A DNA stretch of 64,000 bases. Origin: Cryptomeria japonica. Its lineage: Eukaryota > Streptophyta > Pinopsida > Cupressales > Cupressaceae. How positions within the stretch are numbered: the stretch's first letter is position 1; every line of letters starts with the position of its first letter. A model generated the notes under the pieces. That model ran no database searches. It saw only the letters and a program-made list of their open reading frames with translations, and was not told where the DNA came from. This document shows positions 33,892 to 47,200 of the stretch, piece after piece. The stretch lies in NCBI RefSeq assembly GCF_030272615.1, contig NC_081406.1:461552072-461616071 (forward strand). The letters are read 5' to 3'. A program made the translations under genes and the position numbers.

Positions 33892-35988
33892 AGGAGATGC
33901 ATCTCCCTAAAGCCATTGTATTTGGAGAATTTGAAATTGGTTATGATAACTTGGAAAAGATCCAAGATTTTTTGGTCACAAACTACAAATTCAAGGTGGG
34001 AATTGCCAACAATTATGACCCTAAGGGGTATATAGGGGACTTAAGGCTAAATAAGTTCAAGGAGAGGAACTATCATCATGAATTATATGAAGTTAAAGAT
34101 TTTTTGAGGAATTTTTTGCCCAGGGAAGCCATCCAGAGAAAGAAAAAATGGGACGCGCTAAAGAAAATTGAAAGAGAGAGGATGGAAGAAGATAAGAACT
34201 ACACAGGGCTACTCAGAATAGAGTTCCAATCTGATATTGCAAGGATGATTCTCCTTCTTCAATTTGAAAATAAGATCATCAAAGATGAAATTGAAATGAG
34301 AGACCAAAGCAAAAGGGCAAAAATTTGAAGAGCATCCTACTACAAACATCCCCATATTTTCCAAGAAGGGGGTGGTCATCAAGGAAGAGGTGCAAACTGA
34401 GTCTTTGAAGACAACAACTAAGGGTAAAGGGTCGGTGGTGGGAGAATAGGGACAAAAGATAGAGGGGCAACTAGAGGCTACAAGGTCAAGCACCAAGGGT
34501 AAAGGATCGGTGGTGGGAGAGATCAGAAGGGTGGAGAAAGGTAAAACTAGGATCTGAGATTTTGTTGATATCCCTGAGACCGATGACCCAAATGTGCCCC
34601 CTCCTTCCCCTCCAAAGGATTTTTTCCATGAAAAGACACATGTAGAGAAATTGGATGAAAATGAAAGAGCTCTGGTCCCAAGTGTTATTCCGGCTAAGGA
34701 AGTGGATGATGAAAGGGCGGCTTTTGCAAGGGAATTCATGTTAGATGAAATTTTGTGAATTCCCCGAAGTATGTCTTTTTGGATTAAAGAAAAACTAAGA
34801 AATTAAGCTCCTGGGAAGAAGTAAATATTGACCCCAATAACATTAAATGCACTCTCAGGGAATCTAGAGAAATGGTGGCTAATAGTGGCATGATTCTAGT
34901 TCCTAGATGGGATCACACGAAACTATTTTTGTTAGACCAAGTTGCTAGGTAAAATGACCCAAGGTATGTGAAAAAATATGAAAACTATGGGTCTGGAGTT
35001 CATGTAAATATCAAAGCCTTTGTTGTTTAGGCCAAGGGATCAAGTGTAAATAGGCCAATTGTTCCTTTTGGGGTAGAGCAGCAACAGGGAGAAGCAATCC
35101 TAGTGACAGCTAGTGATACCACAACAAGAGAGGTTGTTTGTTTGACTTCTCATGCAACACAATTTTCTCTGTTGGTAGTCAAGGACTTAGAAGTGAAACA
35201 TAATGCTTTGAGGGATAGTTTGGCCAAGAAATATCATGATTATAATTTGTTATTCATTGAGAATTGTAAACTAAATGATAAATTGAATAAAATGAAGGTA
35301 GGGACCCCGAGGGGAATAAGGCTTGAGGAATTAGAAAGGGATACTCAAGAGCTTCAGGAGGCTAAGGAAGAAGCCTCCAGGACATATCTTAAAATCAGGA
35401 GAGATACAATTTTGAATATATCTTACAGAGTCATGGATATATTAGAGGAGGTCCATACCAATTGTTCCTCCCTAGAAAAAAATTGACATTGATTTAGATT
35501 CCATTCTTTCATTCTTTTTGCCCATTAAAGTTACTTGGATTCTTAAAGGAAAACAACTAAAGGAGGTTCTCCTGGCTGCTTCACAAAGGAAAGGGAAGCA
35601 ATCAATAAATGATAGATTTGAATCACTCAAAGGATTGCAATGATGGGATATCCTTTCAATTTTGACACCCATTAAACACATTAAAGACTTGGTCTCCTGA
35701 CGTGCAAAATTTGAAAAGGCTATTTCAGGGGTTCTGGAAGCATTGGAATCAAACTTGGACTAGGAGGCCTCATATAGTACAATTTTGGATAGAATCATGG
35801 ATGTTGAGGGGTTGTACCACAAGATTGTTGTGGAAGTAGTGGGGGTACCAGCACAGGCAACTAGGATATCTATGAATAGGCTAGAAAGCCTAAAATTTTT
35901 TGAATGGCTAATTGACAAGATAGAGGGATGGTACAAAAAGTACTATGTTGTCCTCCAACAAGTCTTAGAAGAAGAAGAAGAGGACTAG
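33892..35988 (+). pseudogene. B2 unknown protein, C-terminal half (decayed)
   Basis: This continues the B protein. 33897-34328 holds KGYIGDLRLNKFKERN and EAIQRKKKWDALKKIERERM (B1 has close matches on the minus strand). A Pro-rich linker (PPPSPPK) follows, then a coiled coil (35103-35486) and a C-terminal domain ending QQVLEEEEED at 35988. Several stops and shifts separate these pieces. The C-terminal 65 residues are among the best conserved against B1, which suggests past selection on the protein. No known catalytic motif is visible. Confidence 0.7.
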
Positions 35989-36339
35989 TCTTTGTTTTTG
36001 CTATTTTGTCTCCCTTCCTTCCAGGCCTGCTACACTAGACAGTGACTTCTCAAGTAGAAGGGAACGAATGACTAACAAGGAGGGTACCATGCTATCAGCA
36101 AGGACACCTTTTGATGTACTTCCTACTTAGGGTCTTTTGACATATATGCTCATTGGCTTGAAGCTTGTTTCGCTCCCATGTGTCATAAAAGGGAATTTAG
36201 GGCCTTGAGTACTATTCTAGAAATTTTGAGATCATATGTACTAAAGAAAGGCTTACAAGTAATAGAATGACATAGTTCTGCAAGAGTATTGCACCAAAAT
36301 TCTGTGAATGTACTTATTTTGACTTGAAGATCAATAAAG
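33892..36339 (+). mobile_element. Element B2, segment 3 (C-terminal coding part and 3' region)
   Basis: Homology to B1 resumes right after the solo LTR and runs to 36339, where copia element E is inserted. 35989-36339 is non-coding 3' sequence ending in an AATAAAG word. Confidence 0.75.
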
Positions 36340-37544
36340 TGTTAGCCATTTGGTGAAATAGATTATGTGTTACATTGATGCCAACACTAGCTATTTGGAT
36401 GCTTTACCGACACCCTTATGGTCCTGGTAGGTTGAGTGGTTTCTGGCTAACTTGGATCTAGCATGATCTAGTAGGCTCCATTATAATATGTTGATAAAAT
36501 TGACTTGTTCATGATACTCATACTCATATTTGGTCAATTGGTTCTGGTCTGGTGATCTTATGCTATCTTGCTTACTTAGAAGATTGGTTTCTAGTTCCGA
36601 TGAGGGTTTCACCGGTTGAGATTTTGGTGGAGATCTTTGATGAATTGCATAAGTGGTGTTGGTGCAACTTTTGGTGGAGTTTCAGGATGTTGTTGGTGAT
36701 CATGTTCAAGACTTGGTGGTTGGAGATCATTGCTATAACATGTGGACCTATCCAGGCTCCCAATTGATGTAGGTTATGGACCGGCTTTAATGTAACGTGT
36801 AGATAGGACCTATTGATGTATTTTCAAGATGTCTTATGTGTTGATATAATTTGTTTCGTCTAAGGATGAAATGGTTTGTAATTATGTAATCAGTTTATTG
36901 TCTGGTGGCCGACTTGATTGTTTATGGTGGAGGGTTTGTAAATATAGATGTAAGATCTCATTGTAGATCATCATGGTTATTGTTAGAGGTCATGGTCAAG
37001 GAATTTAATGTGTGAATAATGTAATATCATTCAGGAGAGGAGTTGATCTATCATTGGAGATTGAATTGGGTTTATGTAAGAGGATTTAGTCATATGGTAT
37101 TGAGCTCAACCAGAACTATACTCAAGCATAGGAGATGCTATCTTTTGCAGTTCAACACTTCTCCTGATTGTAGTATGGATTTATATGTAATCAGTGAGGC
37201 TCTTTTTGTAATGAGAAATGCATTCTAGGTCATTGGCCTTCCTATAAGTGCAGGCCCCTTAATTGTAATTCACATACTTACTATGAAAGTATTATCTAAC
37301 TGTGGGTAGGCTTCCCATCGTGGTTTTTCCCTTTACCAAGTTTTCCATGTACAAATCTTGGTGTTATGTGGATGGTATTTATTATGTGATTATTGTTTAT
37401 GCTTAATTGGTTTATCTACTATTCTTGGTATTAATGTTTTGAGTTTTGGTATTAAAGTTTAAATTGCTAATGGTTTCGGTAATCTGTGACAACTGATTCA
37501 CCCCCCTCTTTCAGTTGTCTTCTAGTTATTTTAATTGTCTAACA
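36340..37544 (+). repeat. 5' LTR of copia E
   Basis: It opens TGTTAGCC and ends TCTAACA. Blocks shared with family A LTRs in the same order are GATCTCATTGTAGATC (near 36953), TGCAGGCCCC (near 37250), GTGGTTTTTCCC (near 37320) and TGATTCACCCCCCTC (near 37494). Confidence 0.92.
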
Positions 37545-37545
37545 A

Positions 37546-37558
37546 TTTGTATCAGAGA
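37546..37558 (+). other. Primer-binding site of copia E
   Basis: TTTGTATCAGAGA, one base after the LTR, is a decayed form of the Met-tRNA complement TGGTATCAGAGC. Confidence 0.75.
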
Positions 37559-37602
37559 TTTGGTCCTCTTTGGAGAAAGCTTAACTGCTTGAGGAAGATC
37601 CT

Positions 37603-40600
37603 ATGGTGGTTAACAATTCAAGTTCATCTAGTTATTTTGGAGCTATCTTCCAAAGGGATATTCCAAGGCTTGATGGAACAAATTACATAGTATGGAAGAT
37701 TCGGATGGAGACTCATTTGAGATGTCCTAGAAAGGAGATTTCGGAGATCACACATAATGGTGTCACACCCTATAATCCAAAATTTGGTAATTATCCTCCA
37801 ACAAACCTAGACAAGGAGCTTGAGAATGATTGTAGAGAAAGAGAAGCCCTCTTGTGAGCACTTTCTGATCAAGAGATAATGGGATTAACCAACAAATCCT
37901 CTGCAAAGGCTAAATGGGATAAGTTGAAGACTCTTAATGAAGGTGAACCTATAGTGAAAATTGCTAAACTTGATGGTTACTGGGTGAGATATGAAAACCT
38001 GAAGAATGAAGAAGATGAAAGGATTACTGCATTAATGGAAAGGGTAAATGAGATTGTTATGGGAATTCAATGTTGTGGTGGAACTCTGACAAAAGATGAA
38101 ATTGTTTCTAAAGTCCTGAGAGCCCTACCACAAACTTACAAAATGAAGGCTACTCCTATTAATGAGTTGAGAAAAATGGCTAATACATCTGTCAACAAAG
38201 ATACTTTGGTTGGGAAACTATCTACTTTGGAGCTTGAAGAATTTAGACCTTCTGGAGTTGTGAAGACTGAACCTGGTTTTCATGAATCTACATCTACAAC
38301 TGGTAAGAAAGACTGGAAAGCTTTATATGCAAAGGAATTGGAAGATATGAAGAGAAAAGATGATGAGTTTGAGCAACTTGAAGCACTATTTGCTAGAAGA
38401 GTACCTAAAGGACCAATAGGAAGTAAGTATGAAGGAAAAACAACTTTTAAATATTTTGTATGTAATAAGATTAGTCATTTTGCATCTAGATGTCCTAAAA
38501 GGAATTCAAGATTTGAAGAAAGAGTTAGAAGATCATCTAAGCCTAATCCTGGATATCATAATAAGTATAATCACAATAAAAAAAGAGACAAATCATGCTA
38601 CATAGTGGATGAGGAAGACATTATTGTTTCTGATGATTAACTGACAGAAGACTCTACTAGTGGATCCGACAATGGGAAGGAATGGGTGTTCCTGGCTATC
38701 AAGGAAGATGATCCAACACTGGAAAATAATTTACCTAAAGAGAAGGCACTTGCTGCTAAAATTGATGACAAGGATGAATGGATAATTGATAGTGTTTGTT
38801 CACATCATATGACAGGAGATAAAGGGAAGTTTCTATCTTTGCAAGAATTTGATGGTGGTCTAGTTAGATTTGGAGATGACAAGGCATGTATGATCAAAGG
38901 AAAAGGAACTATATCATTGTATGGTAAGAACAATACTAACAATGTTTATTATGTTAAAGGTTTGAGGCATAATCTTTTGAGTGTAGGACAATTGGTAGAT
39001 AAGGGATTTTATTTACATTTCAAGGAAGGAAAATGCAGAATCATTAACAGATCTGGCTTGGAGATTACAATCGGTACATAGACAAAAGGTAATATATTTT
39101 ATTTGAACTCCGGTGAGAAGACATGTTTGATTACACACATTGATGAGAGTTGGCTATGGCATAAAAGGATGTGTCATATGAATTTTGATTGCATTGTGAA
39201 GATCAGTTCAACTACGACAGTTAGGGACTATTTTGTGTGGCTCTGCTAGAGTTAAAAGTTTTCAAGGTAATAGATATTTCATGCTAATCATTGATGATTA
39301 TTCTAGAATGATGTGGGTTACTTTTCTAAAAGAAAAATCTGAAGCATTTGAAAATTTTAAAATATTTAAGGCTAAAGTGGAAACTGAGACAAGATTGAAG
39401 ATTAAATGTTTTAGATCAGATCATGGTGGAAAATTCACATCCGGTGAGTTTAATAACTTTTGGGATAACCATGGTATAAGAAGAAAATTTTCTGCTCCTG
39501 GGACACCTCAGTAGAATGGAGTTGTGGAAAGGAAGAAAATAACTATCTTGGATGTTACTAGAACAATGATGATGAAAGATAGTCTACCTCATATCTAGTA
39601 GAGAGAAGCAATGAGTACAATGGTTTATACATTCAACAGAGTACATATAAAGGAGAAACCGGTAAGACACCTTATGAATTATGGTTTGGCAATACACCTA
39701 TAGCTAAGTATTTCAGAATTTTTGGTAGTAAATGTTATATTAGGAGAGATGATATCATTGGGAAATTTGATCGTAGATATGATGAAGGCATATTTCTTGC
39801 TTATTCTAATGAAATAAAAGCATATAAATGTTATAACAAGAGATTGCAGAGAATTATGGAGAGTTATAATGTCAAAGTAGATGAGCTAAACAAAATTGAA
39901 ATAAGAGTTTATGTAGCACCTTTACTGGAATAGAGAGTTGAACCAGTTACTCCGGAAACATCAGAGAATTCTATAGTTACTGAAGAATAGGGAAGAGGAA
40001 CATAAAGTCAGAAGACTCCTAGGTATGTGAGATTGAATCATTTTGAAGATCCAATCATGGGGATAAGAGAAATGGAGTGATGACAAGAAGAAGACTAGAA
40101 ACTAACGAGGTATGTTTAATTTCAGAAGCTAAACCGGTATCAGTAATTGAGGCATGTGAAGATAAATATTGGTTGAAAGCTATGGAAGAAGAATTAGATC
40201 AGATTGAGAAAAATAAAACATGGACCTTGGTTCCCCGGCCTAAAAATAAAAATGTTATTGGAACTAAATGGGCTTTTAGGAATAAATTTAATGAGGATGG
40301 TCAAGATATAATAAATAAGGTTAGATTTGTTTGTAAAGGATATTCTGAGAAGGAAGGAATTGATTATGGAGAAACTTTTGCACCTGTATCTAGGATTGAA
40401 GCTGTAAGATTATTTCTTGCCTATGCTGCTTATAAAAACTACAAAGTTTATCAGATGGATGTTAAATATCCATTTTTGAATGAGCATATTGATGAGGAAG
40501 TTTATATTGAGAAACCTGATTGTTTTTCACTATTAGATGATGATATACAATTTATATTATAAAATCATTGATGATGATATATGGATTATTGAATTAATTG

Positions 40601-41496
40601 TTGGTGACATTATTTTTGGAGGTGAAGACAAGTTATGCATAAAATTTTCTAAGAATATGGAGGAAGAATTGGAGATGTCTATGATTAGTGAGATGAAATT
40701 TTTCCTAGGTTTGCAGATTACTCAGACTGACAAAGGTATTTTAATCTGTCAAACTAAATATGCTAAGGAATTGTTGAAGAAATTTGGTATGGGAGATTCT
40801 AAACCAATAAGTACTCCTATGGTTACAGCTAAAAAATTGATAAGAAAAGATGTTTCTGCATCGATAATCGTACAAGATACAAATCTATGATTGGAGGTCT
40901 ACTTTATTTGGCTCAGACTAGGCCTGACATTATGAATGTTGTTTGTATTGTTTCAAGATTTTAGAGTGATCCTAGAGAAAATCATGAGATGGCAATGAAA
41001 AGGATTTTTCAGATACTTGCAAGGTACATCAGAATATGGCTTGTGGTACCCTAAGGAGGATAACTTTACTTTATGTGCATATATAGATGTTGATTAGGCT
41101 GGAGATGTTGATGACTAGAAAAGTACTTTTGGTGGAGGTTTCTTTCTTGGAAAGAAGTTGGTTTCATGGATCAACAAGAAACAGTCATATAATTCTTTAT
41201 CTACTGCTGAAGCTAAGTATGTTGTTGTTGCTACTAACTATACACAAGTTTTATGGATGAAGCAATTGTTGAAGGATATAAAAGTGGATTGTGATGCATC
41301 GGTAGTTATTCACTATGATAACTCTGCTGCTATTGATATATCAAAGAATCTGGTAATTCATTCTAAAACAAAGCACATGTCTATCAAGTATAACTTTTTG
41401 AAGTCGAAGGTGGAAGCAAATGAAGTTAGACTAGTTTATGTGAACACTAAAGAGAAGATTGTAGATATTTTCACTAAACCTTTGCCCGAGGAATAA
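37603..41496 (+). pseudogene. Copia E gag-pol polyprotein (decayed, two deletions)
   Basis: Gag (37603-38640) begins with the usual DGTNYIVWK-type N-terminus and ends in a knuckle whose first Cys is Tyr (YFVCNKISHFASRC). The protease site reads DSVC instead of DSG. Integrase keeps LWHKRMCHMNF, then loses the rest of its zinc finger by a deletion and shift near 39210-39235. It then shows IIDDYSRMMWV, FRSDHGG and a TAG inside the strongly conserved TPQQNG motif (39512-39514). RT is open from 40077 but lacks about 70 residues near 40540, and its YVDD box reads VGDI. RNase H (41158-41496) is well preserved and ends KPLPEE. Stops include TGA 37855, TAA 38638 and TAG 39079. It is dead as a source of enzymes. 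Confidence 0.9.
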
Positions 41497-41901
41497 TTTG
41501 AGTACCTAAGAGACAGATTGGGATTTTCTGCCCCTCTGATATAGACTTGATTGATGCGGTTTGGCATCAGTCCAGCATGCATTATCATAGATACTATTCA
41601 TTTTGACACTGATGTGGGGATGCTACTGCTTAGGGGGAGTAGTCAGCTTTGTGATTCAGTGGCTTATGTTTTTGCTTTGATATTTTTGTCAAATTTTTGG
41701 CATTGATGTCAAAGGGGGAATGATATTGATGTGAAAAAGGAAGAGAAATTCATAGCTTTACAGAGATATTATTTATAGGGGGAGTTTGGTCTTTATTTCA
41801 AAGCTATTTGTGGGAGATTATTAGTTGTCTTCCATTGGGGGGGACTTGTTTGGCATTTCTTGGTACTTAGATGTTTTTCACATCTAGTGTTGTCATCAAT
41901 G

Positions 41902-41915
41902 AAAAAGGGGGAGAT
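41902..41915 (+). other. Polypurine tract of copia E
   Basis: GAAAAAGGGGGAGAT-type purine run abuts TGTTGG at 41916, the start of the 3' LTR. Confidence 0.85.
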
Positions 41916-42151
41916 TGTTGGCCTTTTTGTGGAATTGATTATGTGATACATTGATGTTTTGTCATTGATGCCAACAGTAGCTATTTGTATGCTTTACCGA
42001 CACCCTTCTGGTCCAGATAGGTTGAGTGGTTTTTGGTTAACTTGGACCTGACATGATCTTGTAGGTTCTAATATAGTCTAGTGATGAAATTGACTTGTTC
42101 ATGATACTCATACTCATTTTTGTTCAGTTGGTTTTGGTCTGGTGATCAGAT
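41916..42151 (+). repeat. 3' LTR of copia E, left part
   Basis: This matches 36340-36560 of the 5' LTR, including the TTTACCGACACCCTT word, up to the insertion of element D. Bases 42147-42151 are CAGAT, the left target duplication of D. Confidence 0.9.
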
Positions 42152-44200
42152 TGGTGCAGGAGCACCTAGTTGAGTAAAAACTCTCCTTTTTTAGTTTTTC
42201 ATGCTTTCATGTTTGTAATGTCTTGTGTTAGGTTTATGATGTTGTTTTAGGTTGTTGTGTGTCTTTTATAGTGGTTTTGATCTCATTTTGTGCCCAAGAG
42301 GTCAAGTTTTACCTTTTAGGACTTGAGTTGACAATTTTGGCAAAAAATGTGTAAAATTGCCTAAAAGGTTTGAAAATGCTTTCCAAAGCATTGCAAAATG
42401 TTTACTAAGTATTTTTAAGCATTTCTTAGGTTTTTAGATGAGTTTATGAGGTTTGGTTGTCAAAGATGTCATTTTGTATAGGAAATCTTAAATAAATAAA
42501 TAAACCTTTAAATAGGCCACCCTCTTCCTTGTATAGGGTTGGAAGATGTGAAACAAAGTTATTTTTTTCAATAAAAGGAGTGCATTTTCTGGTTTTCATG
42601 GCAATTTGAACTTGTTTTGAGTAACAATCCGTACTGTAGCATATTTTGTCCATACTATACCTTCTAGGAAGTGTTCCTAGTGGTTATCTAATGCTCTCCA
42701 AGTAATCTTTGCATTGGTTTTCCATTTGCAAGTTGATTAGATAAAATTTCTTCCATTTTGTGTGCTCACTGCCTTGTCAAGGGTTTGGGGTCTAAAAATG
42801 TAGCAAATTGACTAATCTAGGCTTGGGCTCCCACCAAATGGATTTGGTCAAGTTTCTACCCATGTATATAATGTACATAAGTTCCTTTTATGCCAGGATT
42901 GTGATGGAAAAGATGAGTTTGAGCACTTCTTAGGCAAGTTGTCTAACTTGTCTAGTAATCTTCCTTTATGCTCAAAATTTGGATTCTAAGCATCAAGTGT
43001 TGAACAAACATGGATAGAGGTCTACACCTATCCTAGAAGCTTTTTTAAGGGATTGGATCACCAATATTTATCCATTTTTTCATTATAAAGTGTCACTGTT
43101 TGTAAAGGGCAGCGAACTCCTTGTTTTGGGAAATATATTGGTTTTTGGCACCAAGATTGTGTTTGAAACCTTCTATGCATGAAGAATTCACCATACTTGT
43201 TCAAGGAAGAGTTAAATTATTGTTAAAAGGTTTATATATGCTTTGGTGTAGGCATTTTAGAAGTTCTAACCCTCCTTTGTGTAGAGATAATAGTGAAAAG
43301 ACAGAAAAATAGTGAAAATGACTGTTTTTGTCAACTTTTACAGCTAGTGTGCCAAGTGTTTGGAAAAATGACAAGTGGAAAGTGTTTGAATAGTGATCTC
43401 CAAGGTGTGGTAGAGCCCAATGGTTAGTTTTTGGCCTAGGTTTGTGAAGGAGAAGTGTATTTAATAAAGCAAGCTTGAAACACCTCTTGAAACCCTACAA
43501 AAGTGCCATAAATAGTGGACAGTCCTCATTTTGCATTGACAGAGGCCTAAACCATGAAATTCTATTAGCTTATACCTCTAAAACATCAACCAAGATAATT
43601 TTGTTGGAGGAATTTCCCATCGTTGGATTGGGTGAACAAAAAAGTGCCAATGAGCCCTGCATGGGCTACTAGCCTTTTGGGCCTATTTCACAAAAAATGC
43701 TTAACCCGATTTGAATAAGGTTAAGGATACTTGCTAAGTTAGTTGAAAGGCATTTGAAATCTCAATAAGAACCATTGAAAATCCTTTTTAGTAGGATAAA
43801 ATCCATTGTTGACTTAATCCAAGCGTTGGTGGGTTTGAGTAACCTAGAGGAAGGCAAGGTTGAACCTTCAAACCATGAATTAAACTATGAATAGCCCTTA
43901 AACCTCCTTCTTGGGACATTGGAGGAGGTCAATTTACAGTCCAGGGATAGAAAGGGTGAGAAAGAGTTTGTTTGGGAGTGGAGTGACTAGGTAAGCAAGG
44001 TAATGAAAGCTTGAGTAAGGAAGGAATGACAATACATTGGGTGATTGGTTGAGGGGTGTATGAGGTGTTGAGAAACAAGAAATCAAAAATTGAAATTACA
44101 ACCAGAAGGAGGACTTCAAAACTTTGTCCTTGAGAACCATTTGAGGTTGTTTAAACCATTTAAGAACCATTGAGTAGCTTCTCTCACAATCTCCCTATCA
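42152..44200 (+). repeat. 5' LTR of D
   Basis: TGGTGCAGGAGC...CCCTATCA. It matches 48861-50993 along its length, with small indels and many substitutions, including an 80-bp stretch near 49190-49270 that is absent or reduced here. No gene is seen within. Confidence 0.92.
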
Positions 44201-44203
44201 TAG

Positions 44204-44216
44204 TGGTATCAGAGCC
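44204..44216 (+). other. Primer-binding site of D
   Basis: TGGTATCAGAGCC, three bases after the LTR, matches the initiator Met tRNA complement perfectly. Confidence 0.92.
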
Positions 44217-44254
44217 AATGAAAGATTTAGGAGAAAAGGATTATTAGGAGAAAC

Positions 44255-47200
44255 ATGGTGAGTAATGCTAAGTTAGCCAAGAAGGTTGAAGACCAAGAAG
44301 AAGAAAATAGAGCACTCATAGAAAGGTTGGATCAACTAGCTATGAAGTTAGCTGAAGTAGAAGTCAAAACTGAAGAAGTCCATGATAAGGTCGGAGATCA
44401 GGGTAAAATGGTGGCCATAGAAGATGAGGTCCCCATACTTGACCATGTTATTGAGAAAGAACAATTCTTGAAGGCTTTGAGAGTTATGAGTGGTAGAACC
44501 TTAGAGGGAGTGGCTCTTTTCAATGGAAAGATGGATCCAGATGCTCTTATAGAATGGATCAAAGTTCTAGAAAACCATTTTGAATGTGATGGAATAACTA
44601 AAGCACAAAAGGTTAAGGTAGCAAAATCAAGGTTCAGAGGGGCAGCCTTAACTTGGTGGAAGTTCATCCAAGAGGAAAGGATGAAAGAAGGTAAGAAACC
44701 AATAGCCACCTAGAAAGCAATGGTAGCCAAAATAAAAGAAACCTGCCATCTTGAAGACTATGAAGTCCAACATCACAGGAAAAGACAAAATTTGAGACAA
44801 AAAGACTTAGATGTTAGTAGTTACACTGAGGAGTTTCAAAGGTGCATGAGGTCTAGGGCAGTAGAGGATGAGATTATAAAAGTGGCAAGGTACTTGAACA
44901 GATTGAGATGGAACATCCAGCAAGAGATGAGTTTGTTATGCCCACAAACAGTACACAAGTGTTATCAACTAGCACTTAAAGTGGAAGAGAAAGTAGGAGG
45001 AAGCAAGAACAAAGGAACATATGAAGAGGTAGGGGAAGAGATGGTAGAGGCCATAGAGGTAGTTATGGGGGAAGGAACATAGGTCAATGATCCTAGGGAG
45101 AGTCTAAACTTATAGAGCAAAGTGGGGATTCTTAGAGAAAACCAACTATAGGGGTAGGGGATCGAGCAACCCGAGTAGGGATAGATCTAATGGACCAGGG
45201 AGAGGGTCCTACTTCTCCACCATGAAGTATTATAACTATAAAAAGTTAGGCCACCCTGCCTATAGATGCCCAGAGAAGCCTAGTTCATCTTATAGTGGTG
45301 AGAAGAGGGTAAAATATGTTCAAGAAGATGGAGGTAATACCAAAACTTCAACATTAAACCTAGCTTCATAAGATGGTGAGAGTTTAATGATTAAGAGAGT
45401 GTTAATGAAGAAGCCACACAGTAAAGAGGTCTCATAGAGAAGAGCATTGTTCAGGATTAAGTGTAAAATCATGGGAAAGGTGTGTAAGGTGATCATAGAT
45501 TCAGGATCCATAGATAACATCATATCATAGGAAGCAGTAAGTAAATTGAAACTACCTAGGATACAACACAAGGAGCCATACAAGGTCACATGGTTAAATA
45601 AGGGACAACATGTGTTAGTAAATGAGAAAGCCTGGGTACATTTCCACATAGGTGGATACATGAAGAGGATTCTATGTGACATCCTTCCTATGGATTCTTG
45701 CCACCTACTATTGGGTAGACCATGGTAGTTTGACAAGAAAGCACAACATGATGGGGAAAGAAACTCCTACTCATTTCAGAAAGATGAAGTAACCTATCAA
45801 ATTCAATCCCTCAATGAAGAAGGAGAGAGCAGCAACAACAAAGTGCCTAACATCTTGTTAGTGGATGAGAAAGAATTCATAAAAACACTAGAAGAAGGTG
45901 AAGGAGTGGGATTTGCACTCATAGTGAAACCCAAGGAAGAAAAGATAGCAAAGAAATTTGAGATACCATATGAGGTGCAATAGATCCTTGATAACTTCAA
46001 AGCAATAATTAGTGATGGTACACCTACAGCCTTACACCTCCTAGAGCCATAAGCCATCAGATTGATTTCATACCTGGAGCCTCTTTACCCAATAAGGCAG
46101 CCTATAAGATGGCCCCTGAACAAAATGAAGAGGTAGCAAGACAAATACAAGAACTCTTAGACCAAGGGCTAATTAGGAAGAATATTAGTCCTTGTGCAGT
46201 ACCTATAGTGTTGGCACCTAAGAAGGGTGGAACATGGAGACTTTGCACATATTCTAGAGCCATAAACAAGATCACCATCACATACAGATTTCCCATACCC
46301 GGGATAGAGAATTTGATGGATTTCTTGGGGGGTGCACAGTATTATAGTAAGATTGACTTGAAGAGTGGTTACCATCAGATAAGAATCAAAGAGGGTGATG
46401 AATGGAAGACAAATTTCAAAATGAATGAGGGTCTCTATGAGTGGCTTGTCATGCCATTTGGACTCTCTAATGCTCCCAACACATTCATGAGACTTATGAA
46501 TGAAGTTTTACATGATTTCATTGGCAAGTTTGTTGTTGTGTATTTAGATGATATTCTTATTTTCAGTATAACTAAGGAAGAGCGTCTGAATCATTTAGCT
46601 ATTATTTTGAGCAAGTTCTCTGATGAACAACTAACCATTAATCTAGAGAAGTGTGATTTTATGAAGCAAGAATTGGTCTATCTTGGTTTTGTTGTATCCA
46701 GAGGAAATCTGAAAATGGATCAATCTAAAGTTGCAGCAATAACCAGTTGGCCAACTCCCAAAACAGCTAGTGACATCAGAAGCTTTCATGGTTTAGCACA
46801 ATTTTATAGGAAATTCATCAAGGGATTCAGTGAGATTTGTGCCCCTATGTTAGACACAATCAAAGGGGATGTAAAGGTAAAGTTTTAGTGGATGGATGCA
46901 GCCAATAAAGGGTTTGAATTATTGAAAATTAAAGTAGCTTCTCAACCAGTGCTCATTTTACCTAGTTTTGATAAGCTTTTTACTATTGAATGTGATGCTA
47001 GCAATATTGTTGTAGGAGCTGTTTTAAGTTAGGACAATAGACCAATTGCATTCTTTAGTGAGAAGTCGAATGATGCCAAGAAAAATTACTCTTCCTATGA
47101 TTTAGAACTTTATGCATTAGTACAGGCACTTAGGAAATGGAGATATTATCTTCTTCCTAAAGAATTTGTTGTATACATAGATAATGGGGCATTAAGTTTC

